Assembly (NCBI GenBank): GCA_945643635.1
Contig: CALZFC010000020.1
Coordinates: 3,061,501-3,125,500, forward strand
Direction: 5' to 3'
Source: Allodiplogaster sudhausi
Taxonomy: Eukaryota; Nematoda; Chromadorea; Rhabditida; Diplogasteridae
Length of the DNA: 64,000 nt
Part shown: positions 47,567-60,060 of the stretch, piece by piece
Position numbering within the stretch: position 1 is the first letter of the stretch
How the letters are laid out: every line of letters begins with the position of its first letter
Notes under the pieces: model-generated
Databases searched by the model: none
What the model was told of the DNA's origin: nothing
The model's input: only the letters and a program-made list of their open reading frames with translations
Program-made: the position numbers and the translations under genes

Positions 47567-48119
47567 CCAGGCCATCGACAGCCACGCGTCGTACCTGCAT
47601 CTGCATATCTTGCTGCTCACTCTCGCCATCTCACTCTCTCCCTCTCTCCTTCTCTCTTCTCTCTTCTCTCACGCTCTTCTCTTCTCTCTCCTCTCCTCCT
47701 CTCTCTATCTGTCTCTCTCTCTGTCTCTCCCCTTCTCTCTCTCCCTCTCTCTCTCTGTCGTCCAGGCCATCGACAGCCACGTGTCGTACCTGCATCTGCA
47801 TGTCTTGCTGCTCACTCGCGCCATCTCACTCTCTCCCTCTCACCTCTCTCTCTCCTTCTCTCTTCTCTCACGCTCTTCTCTTCTCTCTCCTCTCCTCCCC
47901 TCTCTATCTGTCTCTCTCTCTCTCTGTCTCTCCCTCTCTCTCTCTCTCGTGCAGGCCATCGACAGCCACGTGTCGTACCTGCATCTGCATGTCTTGCTGC
48001 TCACTCTCGCCATCTCTGGCCCCTGCCCGCCTACCCTCGTGGAATCGGTCGGGAGATTCGTCGCCCGCTTTCAGAAGCACGTCAAGAAAAAGCTGCGCAA
48101 GGCCGAGATGACCGTTTGA
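45135..48119 (+). CDS. PTP-like pseudophosphatase, intact copy 2
   Basis: Exons: 45135-45200, 45508-45834, 45968-46018, 46108-46199, 46355-46475, 46570-46660, 46846-47002, 47081-47188, 47297-47453, 47955-48119, giving 444 residues. Exon 2 holds about five degenerate 20-residue Lys/Glu/Ala/Pro repeats (APAPKELKDKQ type). The PTP domain follows: KSSKERDSDVPCL, DDFIHANWLRLP, YIVTQAPTHETVDDFWRM. The catalytic loop is VIHGMLGIDR with Gly349 replacing Cys; the WPD loop is WPSR without Asp. Catalysis is not expected; a phosphotyrosine-binding or regulatory role is inference. Intron 6 uses a GC donor (46661). The last exon's first ~70 nt also occur at 47571 and 47766, each behind its own acceptor and in the same frame. 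Confidence 0.85.
47571..48024 (+). repeat. In-frame triplication of the last-exon start of the PTP-like gene
   Basis: Three copies of an exon segment beginning GCCATCGACAGCCACG (AIDSH.SYLHLH.LLLT) start at 47571, 47766 and 47955, spaced 195 and 189 nt, both multiples of three. Each copy is preceded by a CT-rich tract and CAG acceptor. Only the third continues to the real stop. The PTP copy 1 gene has a single copy. Confidence 0.85.
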
Positions 48120-49232
48120 GGGGTCATAGCGTGCTCCCTGATAGACTGAGTTCACTTAAGGTGCCTATTTGTTTCCGTGGTACAGGTTGTTTGGTTTTGC
48201 CCTATTCAGTTATCTCTTGTTTAGCTATATTGCGAAGAGTATGGGCACCACTGAAGACGAGTTGCTAGAGGAAGATGTCTATCCATCTGTCTCTCACTCT
48301 TGTCCTCCCCCTTCCTTTTGCTCTTTCTCCTCTGCTTCTGTCCCTTTCTCCGCATTCTCGATCTCCGCAACCCTCTAATCACTTTTCTATTCATTGACAA
48401 ACTCTGATAACGAGCACCCTGTAGAGGCATGAAACAGTATAGAATAAAAAATATGGAAAAAGATAAAGATTGAAAGAAACGCCTGCAACAGTCAGTGGTG
48501 GAAGAGAAAGGATTGATGAATGAAACACAATTGAATTGTGACAAGTGAATACGCAGTCAGACTCCACTGACTATTGAAATTATGAGGTGAATGACATAAA
48601 TTTGTTTAGAATTCAGCGTATCCAATGTTTGGAATTGATCACAATAGTTGGTGTCAATTTGATCTACACACGACGTTCGTGAGAAATGGGATGTAGATCA
48701 TAATGAGATACTGACGGGAGTGAGTGGCAAGGGCCGCGGCCTGCCATCCCTCCAACACGCTCTCCCCAACCCATGCACGACCAGACAGAGGAACGGCAAG
48801 GACTGAATCCTTTGCTTTATCTTTTCCCAGTTGTCAATACTTCTTTTTTTAGCTGTTAGAGACAATTCTTCATCAACCAAAATTATAAGTGCGCTGAATA
48901 ATACTATAAACGTGGTGAACATCATCGTGCATTGTTTGTAAACAGTGAATATTACTATTTGAGTAGTGCAATAGTACGAAAGAAATCGGTTCAGGAGATT
49001 TCAAATTTCAAATTTTTCAGGGTATTGATTGACTGCTCCATTTGGGGAAGATCTCTGTATTATTTCTCACCTTTTTCCTTGTTGTGACGCGCTTAACATC
49101 GTGCAATATTACCATTTTGAAATGCATTTCCTGCAGTTTCAGTAATCGAGGTACTGCCGTTGTATGATCAGATTGTGTGCCTGGAAGAGAGGAGGATCAG
49201 TATATTTTAGAGGGCGATCTTCGTGAAGGAAG
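48120..49232. other. Intergenic; duplicated 3' flank then importin upstream region
   Basis: Up to about 48698 it matches 26839-27462. Beyond that it is AT-rich. I looked here for missing N-terminal importin exons and found none. Confidence 0.5.
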
Positions 49233-52200
49233 ATGACGGAAGGTGCTCAGATGCAGCTCGCTGCCTTCCACAGCCTCATCCAGTTCATCGAGCAATGCAA
49301 CTCGGTTGACACCATCGAGCTGAAGCAAAGGGCAGCGAACACCAGAGAATGCATTAGTGGTGTTAAGGTTTGTTCTTTGATGAATGACTAACCCTTTGCT
49401 GTGGGTATGTTGTTCTGATGAGATCTATCTGTAGGGTGGTTATTAAACACGTTAATTTCTCTTAATTGTTTTTATTCCTTTGAGAAGCAAAGGAAATATT
49501 TGTAATGATTCGAATTGCTGTGAGTAAAAGAAAGTTCGTTCAGTTGCTGTTCGAAGCGTGCCTCGGCCATACGCACGCGCCCGTCCGCTCTGCCGCCGTC
49601 AAGGCTTTCGTCTCTTTCATTGGCGACAACGACGATAGCCAAGACGCCGTCAAGGTCCTCGACAAACTCGCCCCGAACATTATCCAGGTCATCACTCATT
49701 TGAGAATATGCACTTTGGCTGCGGGAGATTCGCTAGGATTAGGCTAGGAGCCTTATAGAGAAATTCATGAGAAGTAATTACTGTTTCTCTCTTTTCTCTG
49801 TGCCACTGCACCGTATTGAGAATGAGTTGTTGAGGTGTGCGAGCACGCCGTCTCAAGCGACGACGACGTCACTCCCCTGCAGTGCCTTGCCGACCTTGCC
49901 AAGAATCATCCCAACACACTCCAGGCTCATCTCGCTCCCCTCTTTACTCTCTGCGTCATTGTCAGTTCATCATAAGCAGGGGAAAGATGGTACTGTCGAT
50001 ATTCCTGGCCCAACACCTACTTCCTCACCTTAATTTTCTTGTTCCTGGACAATGGCTTTTATTCCCTGATCAGAGGAATCCAGAGCAAACTTTAGTGGAT
50101 GGCTAAAAGACGTTGTTAAGACGATTCGCGATGCGAACAAGGAACAAGCCTACCGCCACTCGAGCATGGAAGTCATCACTTCCCTCTGCCAGAGGTCAAG
50201 GAGCGCGCCGCCAACTTCATCAGCGACATTTGTCTGTTCTATTCCTTAAGAGAAAAGGAAGTTCCACCAAGGGTATGATTGTACATTTCTCTACGGCTTT
50301 CAGTGCGATCTTGCTTGATTCTGATGACTGAGCTGAGCGACGAGGTGAAGGAGTGGCTCACCATTGATGATGTCGAGGAAGAGGATGAAGAAAAGTAAGT
50401 TATTCACTTGTCTTGTAAATGGTTGAGAGAAAGACAAGTTCTCTTCCTCAGATCGGTCGGTGTCGGCAAGTCTTCTCTGGATCGAATTGCCTGCGCGTTG
50501 AACGGCAAGGTCATTGTGCCCATCTTCATGACCATCGCCAACCAACTCCTCGTAGACAGTTCGTCACTTTCCTTTTTTTTCTCATTTTAAATTCACTCTC
50601 CTTTGTACTCTCAGGTGACTGGAAGAAGCGCCACGCCGGTCTGATGGGACTTACCACGATTGGCGAGGGCTGCCAGCTCTCCATGAAGCCCCACATCGTC
50701 ACGATCGTCAAGACTATCGTGCCCTTCCTCAAGGACACGGTTAGTCAGTATCGTCGACAGCATTCTTTCTACATCTTTAAGTCAAAAATGTTGAATTGTC
50801 TGTGTATTAGCATTGTGTGGAACTCTGTAAATAATGTCCTTTCAGCACCCTCGCGTCCGCTACGCCGCATGCAATGCACTCGGGCAGATGTCTTCTGACT
50901 TCGCCCCCACTCTTCAGAAGAAGTGCCACGCCGAGGTCATTATCGTTGTAGATAGCTATTATACGTTCCTTCGCAGCTCTTTGTTACTGCGCATATTGCG
51001 AATTAACAGCCTTCTTCTAATTCAAGAAGAAAATTGTTTTGTCGTCTATATTTTGTTGAATTTTCTGTTATACATCTTCAATAGTTGCTTGAACCATATC
51101 TATTCGATTACTTCGCAGGTCCTGCCAGCCCTGATCCAGACCGTCCAGGACGTGAAGGTGCCCCGTGTCTCCGCGCACGCTGGCGCTGCCATTGTCAACT
51201 TCAGCGAGGACTGCCCGAAGGTTTGATTCCTCCTGAATGCAGGGCGATGAGTCAAGAAGTGATTCCAGACTGTGATATCTGAATATCTGCCGGCCTTGAT
51301 GAACTCGCTGCAACAAGTGCTTGAGCAGACATTCAAGTCGATGCTCGAACAGAACAAGAAACTCATTCTCGAGCAGGTCTGCACTTTCCCCCTTCTTTTG
51401 CTCTTGATCAATCAATGGTAGATGTGTCCAGGTGATTACAACGATCGCCTCCGTGGCTGATGCTTCGGAAGAACTCTTCGTTGACTATTACGACAAGCTC
51501 GTTGCTCCCCTCAAGTACATTCTCGAGAACTCGAATCCGGATTATGCCAAGGTGCTTTCGATCGAAATCTTACATGGTAAAAGAGTATCTCTTACAGGCC
51601 AAGCGCCTTCGTGGCAAGACCATCGAATGCCTTTCTCTCATTGGCCTCGCTGTCGGCGCCGAGAAGTTCCAGTATATCATGCGGGTTAGGAGGCCTCATT
51701 ATTAGTTGTAAAAGGTGGTGAATGTCGACTAGATTCCTGCTTTACAAGTATGAGTTGCATTGCAGTCGATCGGCCCGTCGATGGAGAACATGGAGCCCGA
51801 TGATCCGCAGTGCAGTTACTTCATTTCCAGCTGGACTCGCATCTGCAAGGTACTTTGATCTACTCAATATTTCGGGTGAACTTGCATAGAGAAGAAGTTG
51901 ATCTTGGCAGGTTCTGGGTCCGGCCTTCGCGGAGTACCTGCCAAAGGTGATGCCTGCCATTATGCGTGCTGCTTCATACAATCCAGACGTCGCCATTGTT
52001 GATGGTTAGCGGCCGCTTTATTCCTAGAGGTCCACGACGACCCCGCGTGGACATTCCATTCAGTGAGAGAGAAGAAGAACTTCGGCATTCGCACGGCTGG
52101 AATCGAGGGGAAGGCCACTGCCTGCGACATGCTCGTTTGCTCTGCAAGAGAACTCAAGGGTCGGTGGAGGATTTCGACTGCTCATGGAAACAAGAAAAAG

Positions 52201-54773
52201 TCTTTCTTTCCAGTAGCATTCGCGCCTTACGTGGACGAGGTGGCGAAGCTGATGGTGAGCCATCTCAAGGTCTTCTTCCACGAGAGAGTGCGCGCCTCTG
52301 CCGCCAAGTGCCTGCAGCATCTCCTGGCCTGCGTCAAGCACCAGGGAATGCCGGCCATGCGGAGGTCAGAAACAACACTCAGCAACATTTCTATATCATT
52401 TTACTTTGGTGCAACTTATTATTTTTTCTTTCTCTACAATGGTCTCGATTTTTGCAAAGATATTCTAAAATTGCAATGTTTATGCGAAGTTGAGCTGAAA
52501 AGGAATGCTTGCAGACTGTGGGAAGGATTTTGGCCAGCGCTGCAGGAAGCGCTGAACAGCGAGGTCAAGGTTGACTTGACTGCCGAGTTCATCAATGCCA
52601 TTGCCGAGTGCATTGGAGAGCTCGGTCGTGAGGTAGTCTTCTGTTTTTATAGTCATTGGTCAATAAAATCGTGAAGAATTATAGCAAGAAAACGCCCTGT
52701 ATTCTGTTTTTTTAAAGATGAGATGATGAAAGTTAGAAAATGGTTTGGAATGATGTTTCAGGGCCTGACATCTGAGGAAATTGCCGGAATCGTGAAGTTG
52801 ATTGGCGAGCAGATGGCAGAGTACGAGAAACGGCGCAAGGAGAGAGAGGAGGCGGAGAATGACGAGGACGCAGACCCCGACGAGGCGAAGGAGGAACTGG
52901 ACAAAGAGGCCGAGGAGGAGGTCGGAATCCTCGCCCCACTCACTGATGTCATCCACAACGCATTCAAGGTTGGTGGCATGGACTGTTGAATGAGAAGGCA
53001 AGATGATCCCTGCAGACTCTCTGCGCGGACTTCTTCGTCGTGCTGCAGCCTCATCTTCCGATCTTCTTCGAACTCGTCGATGCTGCTCGTCCCTACTCGG
53101 ACCGCCGTTGCGGGCTCCGCGTCATTAGTGACCTCGTCGAGTTTGCGCCGCAGGTTGGGGAGAGTTGAGCATCTGCGGGTGCAAGTGTATCGATTGCAGC
53201 ACGCCTTCCGCTACCAGCCTCAGATCTGCCAAGCGCTCTTGGCCGATGTCAACGACGAGTTCCCCGGAGTCCGCCAAGCTGCCGCGTATGGATTCGGAGC
53301 CATGGCGGTTAGTCTCTTGAGAAAAGATTCGGCTGCTCCAACTCATCTACTCCAACAAATTTGTTTCCAGCTGAATGGCGGTGCGGAGTGGGCCACTCTG
53401 GCGATTGCTGCGCTTCCTGCGATTGCAGGCATGATTTCTCGAACGGTTCGTTTCTCGGCAGTTCTTTCTTTTCTTGCATGATTAATGTTGTGCTTCAGGA
53501 CGCACGCTCGACCGAAGAGAGCACGGTGGCCACTGAGAATGGCATCTCTTCCGTCGCTAAGATTCTCCGTCATTGCTCTGCAGGCATTGATATATCGCAG
53601 GTGCCGCATTATTACCATTTTCTTCTCTTTTTTCGCACTTGATATGAGAAGGTCATACTAAAATTGTTGTAAATTGTGATGTATGCATTGTAGCTTTGTG
53701 TGTGTCAGCTGGGAGTCTCTCTTGCAGTACCTGGATGCCTTCATCTCCTGGCTGCCGATCCAGGAGGACCAGGAAGGATCTGTCCATGTCTATGACTTCC
53801 TGGCGGAGCTCGTTGAGGTACTTTTTAGGCTGATCTTTTCATTTCTTTCTTTAGTCAGTAATGTTTGGCTGCAAGAAGGTGTTCCTACCTGATGGAATTT
53901 TCTTCCCACTCTCAATTCAGCAGATCTGAAAACAAAATTTCAGAACAATCACCCGGTTGTCCTCGGAGTCAACAACGCGAATCTTCCACGAATCCTCGAC
54001 ATCATTGTCAAGGTAATCGATTCCCGAGATTGATTGAAAACCACGATGAACTGTGTATATCTTATCCAAAGATGATTCATTGAGTGTTGTATTCCTGATG
54101 TGCACGAGGGGATAGTTTTTGCTTCTCTTTTCAATTATTCGATACAATTGTTCTATGGAGAGTGTCTGTTAACGAAAGGCTCCGTATGTTTGTAGAAAAT
54201 GGCTGGTGAAGATAGTTGGATTGTTGAGTTGAAATTGTGGATGTAGCTGTAGAAGATTGATTTATTGATTTGTAATTTGTTAGGCTACGGCACAATTTTG
54301 TCATGATCATCTCTATCTCTCTTTCTACCTCTCTCTCTCTCTCTCTCTCTCTACCTCTCTCTCTCTCTGTATCCTTCTCTCTGGCTCTCTGTCTCCTTCT
54401 TCCCTGTAATCCTCTCTCCTTTCAGGCATTCCACCACAGTGCCTTCGACGACAGCGAGGAGAGTGCCCCTGTCAAGCTAAGGCTCATCAATATCCTCAAG
54501 TTCATGCAGGTGCGACCCTCTCATGTCGTATTCACATATAATTAATGCGAATATATTATGAACTACATACATGGGGTTCGCCCGAGGCATTATGCATATA
54601 CCTAGAAAAGGAAATCATGTGATGGTCTCCAGGGTGAGCAAAAATTCTACACGGAGAAATGGAATTGAGTAACGTTGCAGGGCAACCAGGAGATGTTCCG
54701 TGCCGTTATTGCGTCCTCCCAGACAAACGACGCTGAGAAGGAAACTCTGCAACAACTGCTCTCTGCCGGTTGA
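49233..54773 (+). CDS. Importin-5 (karyopherin beta-3)-like protein, N-terminally shortened
   Basis: 26 exons run from 49233-49367 to 54681-54773 with consistent phases, about 963 residues against about 1,090-1,100 for importin-5. HEAT-repeat landmarks are clear: DWKKRHAGLMGLTTIGEGC, HPRVRYAACNALGQMSSDFA, RGKTIECLSLIGLAVG, NFGIRTAGIEGKATACDMLV, FPGVRQAAAYGFGAMA, NNHPVVLGVNNANLPRI. Importin-5 carries cargo, such as ribosomal proteins and histones, through the nuclear pore and releases it on RanGTP. The first exon (MTEGAQMQLAAFHSLIQF) leads straight into a repeat near importin-5 residue 180, so about 130 residues of the N-terminal Ran-binding HEATs are missing. One base appears lost near 50187-50191 (SLC then PEVKERAANFISDI). 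Exon list, rest: 49544-49687, 49835-49960, 50121-50231, 50304-50394, 50452-50558, 50615-50739, 50846-50935, 51119-51220, 51269-51376, 51432-51551, 51598-51684, 51766-51849, 51911-52004, 52028-52159, 52214-52364, 52515-52632, 52762-52968, 53016-53153, 53200-53307, 53371-53445, 53499-53600, 53728-53817, 53944-54012, 54426-54509. Confidence 0.9.
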
Positions 54774-55607
54774 ATGTCCTGTTCATCCAAGATGTCTTAT
54801 CCTTTCATCCTTTCATGGTTACAACCAAACCACGGTTTAATGTTGTAGTTATTATTGTTCCTATGCACCGTTCTATCTTCAATTTTATAACAAAGCCTGG
54901 TAATCCTTTGGTTTGTTCTATCTTGAGTTAAGAGGCTTTCTTCTTGCCCTCTCTTCTGTGAATTTTCATTATTTTCTATAAAATATAAAAGCTGAAGCTG
55001 TCTCCTTTCTTTGCTAGCAGACAAGTGGCTAGAAGGCTAGAATGAACAGGATGGAAGAGCCAATGAGGAAGGAACTGGAGAGGAAGTAAAGAGAGGACAG
55101 TCAAGAGTGCATGAAGGAAGACTCGGCCCTCTGGTCGGCTCTTCTGATTCGCTGTCGTCGTCGAAGAGTATCCACTCCTCGTCGTGCTGCTATTCCGAGT
55201 CCACCCGACCTGGCTGATCAATCTGATCATGTTTTGTTCGCCGATTCTTGTAATGCATATTCTTGTTGAGTCAACAACTTCTTTCCCAAAAAATACTCAT
55301 TTATTGCGAAATCGGTGACAATCGAAATCGTAGGAAAGTAGAAGCATTCTGAAGAAACACGCGATTGATTCACAAACCCGACACTAAATTTAAAAAAATA
55401 CCTAAAACCGATGGGGAGGAATGATTGCAAAGTGGCCCAAGTAGATTTGAGGTGTGAACTGAGTTCCAATGGCCACTAGTAAAGAAGGGATTGGCTAGGA
55501 TAAACTGAGCCGAGTTAAAGCATCAAAATAATCTGGCACGTACAAGTAGAAGGACGTTGGGTAAGAAAGGGTAAGTAAATGCTAGCAAGTACGCAAGAGG
55601 ACACAAA
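54774..55607. other. Convergent intergenic region
   Basis: 3' flanks of the importin (+) and trehalase (-) genes. No gene supported. Confidence 0.5.
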
Positions 55608-56448
55608 TCAGTGAACAGGAGGGACGAGCTGCGGGATGGGAAGGGCCATGACAACGGGCGAGTCGGCCGGAGGAGCGGAGGGCGAGACGAGACGGTCTCC
55701 GAAGGAGAGCAGGAAGTCGAGGCAGACGCCGTTCGTCCATGCGAAGCCCTCCTGCACGTCGTATTCACCGCCTCCGCCGGCTACCGTAGCCGTCTCCACC
55801 GAACACTGTAATTCACATTTATTTATTATTATAACAATAATAATAATTATTATTATTGATTTATACATAAATATATTTATTGGTTCCGTTCTGTACTATT
55901 TACAACATTGTAAAGATATATTAATAAGAAAGTAGAGAAGCTGAAGAAAAGCCTACCTTCTCGAACATCTGCCCGCCGCTGTTGCTCCAGATGGAGAAGT
56001 TGGTGCGGAGATACTTCTCGGCGATGGCCATGGCCGTGGCGCACTCTCCGATTGCCATGAGGCCGTCCACGACGATCCACGTTGTGGGAGCCCACGCATT
56101 CGGGAAGTCCCATTGCTCGCCAGAGGCAACCAGGGAAGAGGGAAGGCCGCCTGGGAACGAGAGAGCGCCCGCTGTCGAGAGGTACGCAGAGATGCGAGAG
56201 CCATCCAGGTCTGGAGAGAGAGTGAGTGGAGAGAGAGGGGAGAGAGAGACAGAAGAGGGGAGAGAGAGAGATGAATAAAACTAACCATCATGTGCACATC
56301 GAGCACCAAGAGGGAAGAGATTCGTGTCACAGTAGACAGTGATCTGCCGTTGTTCACTCAGGTCGTAGTCGAACCAGCAGGCGTGCTCTTCATTCCAGAG
56401 AACCTGTAGGAAGGAAGAGATAAATGACGAGCCAGAGTGGGACAATGA

Positions 56449-56479
<31 letters not shown>

Positions 56480-56979
56480 AGGGAAGGAGACAGAAATGGA
56501 GAGAGAGAAGAGAGAGAGAATAGAGAGAGAGAATAGAGAGAGAGAAGAGAGAGTGAGAAAGAGAGTGTGAGAGGAAGGCAGAAAGACACAGGGAAAAAAA
56601 TTTCGGAATGATGTGTACATAAATAAAACCAGCAATGCTCAGGTCCACCGAGTGGAAGATCCAGATCTCCCGGTGCAAAGTATAAAGTCTATTGCCAGAT
56701 ATCTCGGATAACAGAATGACTCTACTAGCCTGGTGAATGGCACCCTTCAGAGCGGAGAATTCTGCATCTGCCCACGCACTTTCCTCGTCGTCGCCAACGG
56801 CAGAATAGAGCTCAGAGAGAAGGCGGAGGTTGCCAGCGATGATCGCGTTCAGATCCACCGGAATTACTGCGCTCGTCCTGGGAAGGGTAGAGGAAGATTA
56901 ATTACAGGAAGATTAGAGAGAGAAGGAGGGGTTGTGGCAGAGAGAGTAAAGAGGGAAGGGAGAGAAGAGAGGGGGAGGA

Positions 56980-57010
<31 letters not shown>

Positions 57011-58636
57011 ACCAAACCGGGTGCTCCTGAGATTGCCGCCATGCTCGCCGTTCTGGCTGAACCATCTGGAAGAGAAGTCGCGGCCACTCTCCGCGGCCGC
57101 CGCGATGTCGCCCCAGAGACGGCGCTTCTCGCATTCTTAACTCGATTTCCGTTCACTTCTGTTTCGTCTTTCGCTTGTTTCTAAGGTATAATAAGCAAAT
57201 GGAAGGGCCTCATGGAAAAGACAAACCATCAGCAATGTACTCAGCCGTCTCGACATCCTCGCGGAAGCTCTCCGGCCTTGGTCCGTCCGCCGCGACGCGG
57301 TAGTGGAAGAGAGGCTGAGCGCTGCCAGGCACGGAGATGCGACGGTGGGCGTAGAAGAAGGACAGCTGCAAGAGAGTCCGCTTTTCAATTCCGGTTCTTT
57401 ATGATTTTACTTTTGAATCCAATCAAATAAATATAAAAAAGGTCCCAAACCTCTTTGCGTAGTGTTGGGAGGAGATGCTGTACGAGTTGGATGTCACCGG
57501 TGGCCTTGAAGAGAGCGTAGACGCACCAAGTGAGAAGGGGAGGCTGCGAGCGGTTCAAGTAGTACACGCGGTTGCCATTCGGAACGAAGCCGAATCTGGA
57601 TGTACATTCTTTATTCAATATATTGTTTTCTCTATAACACGTCTTATCTAAATGTTACTTTAATTAATAAATAAATAAAGAAGATTCAGAATAGAGCCAT
57701 TCTCCGACTGACTCTTCGATGAGACTCTTCCATGTTGAGTACCATGCCATGAGCGGTGGCCGTCATGCCAGACGCGATGAGGCCTTTGATGGTGAAGAAA
57801 CTGTCCCAGTAGTACATCTCGCGGAAGCGCCCGCCTGGTACGATGAAGGGGTGCGGCACGCAGAGGAGAGAGTACCGCTCCGGCTCGGCAAGCACATGCG
57901 GAGAGATCTGCAAGGAGGGAGAAATATTGGATGAGAGTGAGAGGGGCAGAGAAAGAGAGAGAGAACTCTTTCCTTCATTCTACGTCATATAAAAGCCGCT
58001 CTTTCTTTATCTTCGTTTTCCCCCGTGATGATCTTCTTATCAAGAATGTTTCAGATTTTACCCTCAAATGACTGATTGTGTACTGAAGGTACACAATGCT
58101 TGGCCGGATTAAGCCTTCTTCATCGCTTACCTCACTACACTCTGAAATGATAAGGGGATTAGAGGAGGGCGAGAGAGTGAGGAAAGACAAGAGACGGATG
58201 AGCAAGAGGGGTCGAGGGTGCTTGGGGGATGGATTACTCTCCGGGGGGATCCTCCTATCTCTCGCCATGAGTCCGCCCAATGTGTTGTGGTGGATTACTG
58301 GAGGCAGCGAGCCAGAGAGAGAAGCAGCTCATGCGGCAGCGGCGGGGAAGTCGCGCGCGGAAAGTGCGGAAGAAGCCCCGCCCAGCAGACCTTCCAGACA
58401 CCTCCTGCCCTTCAGCCTTCTATTCGAGACCGTTGTGGATGGATGATGCAATGGCTAAAAGGAGAGGCGAGAATGGAGAGAAGAGAGAGTAGACAGACGT
58501 GCTGAGCGACAGAGAGAGAGAGAGAGGGAGTGAGAGAGCGAGAGTGAGAAAGATGGAGAATATTGTGAGAGAAATAAGGAGACGGACGATGTAGGGAGTG
58601 AGAGGATGATGAGACGAAAGAGGGAGCGAGGCATAG

Positions 58637-58673
<37 letters not shown>

Positions 58674-60023
58674 TACAAACAAAAAAACCACACCCCAGGA
58701 ATTTATTTTATAACTAACGCGGAAACTAACCTTGCAGCAGCTGAAAGGGCCATATGATTAAGGGGGGAATCGAGTGAAAAGAAGAGAGTGAGAGAGAGAG
58801 AGAGAGAGTTAGAGATGTTCGTTTCCTTCGACCGATATGTTACCTGTCTGCAGAGAGATGGCCATTTCCGATGGAGTGCTTCTGCCCACGCACGGTAAGA
58901 GAGGTCGGTGACACGGTTGAAGGTGTCCACCTGTCAGAATAAGAAGAAGAGGAATTATTCATCTAGCATTAGCATCTTTTTAACTCTTTTTAAAGTTATT
59001 CTTTTTCTATTGATTTTTTTATTACTCTTACTAACATGTTCCACAAAGTCGACCGGCAGACATGGCTGAAGCTCAGTGCCGGGTTCCTCGAAGTGCTCCT
59101 GGAGGAAGGCGGAGATGGAGTCGGAGGAGAGAGCGGGCAGAGAGGCGCGCAGCTCTTCCCAGCGGATCAGCGTCGTCGCTACAAGAAAGACATCATTCTT
59201 CATTATTCACTAATAAGTTCGTAGAATGGTAACTACTGCCCGAGGCCCTTTAATCTCGTGCACTTTTCTGCATCCATAATTTTGTTGTCAAGTAAGTCCA
59301 AAAATTTTATGCACACAAACTAGCCCCGTCTTAACACAGCTCACAATGTGTACTAATTATCTGTAAAGAATTTTATTGAGTGAGATGGAAGTCCCAAGCA
59401 ACAACCTAGACACAGTTCTATCCACCAGAGAGCCCTTTTGCTCCACTATTCCAGAGATCCCATCCCAGTGTTTACCATCTCGTGCCATCTCTAGCATTTT
59501 CTCTCGCCCTTCATCTCCCATCTCAAAGAGCAAGTGACCACGGCTGACCAGGCCCGGCCCTCATGGCTTTTGTCCTATCTCCTCTTCGTACTCTGCTCTT
59601 CGTTCCCATCTTGCCGCGTCTCTCTCCGTATTCCCACTATTTGACTAGACTTGCGCGCTCTCTCTCTCTCTCCTCTCTCTTTCTCTCTCTCTCTGCATGT
59701 CTAGCCTCTCCGCCCTTTCCAACCCCGCCTCCCACTCTCCTGGCTCCTTTCTCTCTAGTCCATGCTTCCGTCCACGTGAATGAGACGATGTCTTTCACAT
59801 TCACCCGAGCCCCTTTCAGAGAAGGAGGAGAATGATGCAATCGTCAGACCAGAAGCAGAAAGCAGACAGAGACAGAGCACGCGAATGGCTTCCTTCCTTC
59901 TGGCCAAGAAAGTATTGATCGAGGAAACGAAGTCAGATGACTCCTTCACTTCCTACTTCTCATTGCCACATTCGTGTTTATGCCTCCGATTCCACGGGAA
60001 CAGAATGGCAAAACTCCTTACCA

Positions 60024-60060
<37 letters not shown>

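Larger units (their letters stand above)
44831..48698. repeat. Segmental duplication, copy 2 (PTP locus)
   Basis: Same-orientation counterpart of 23685-27462, including 5' flank, all ten exons and about 580 bases of 3' flank. Copy 2 lacks the TA array and MITE but has an expanded exon 2 and a triplicated terminal exon start. Confidence 0.7.

Noticed and set aside
47043..48119. One continuous 358-codon frame through the end of PTP copy 2
   Set aside because: It reads through introns bounded by clear splice sites; the exon model matches the paralogue and the PTP fold. The open frame is due to CT tracts and multiple-of-three spacing.
57595..57720. A single definite junction between trehalase exons 5 and 6
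   Set aside because: Two donors and two acceptors are possible, none matching the usual family spacing exactly; reported as approximate.
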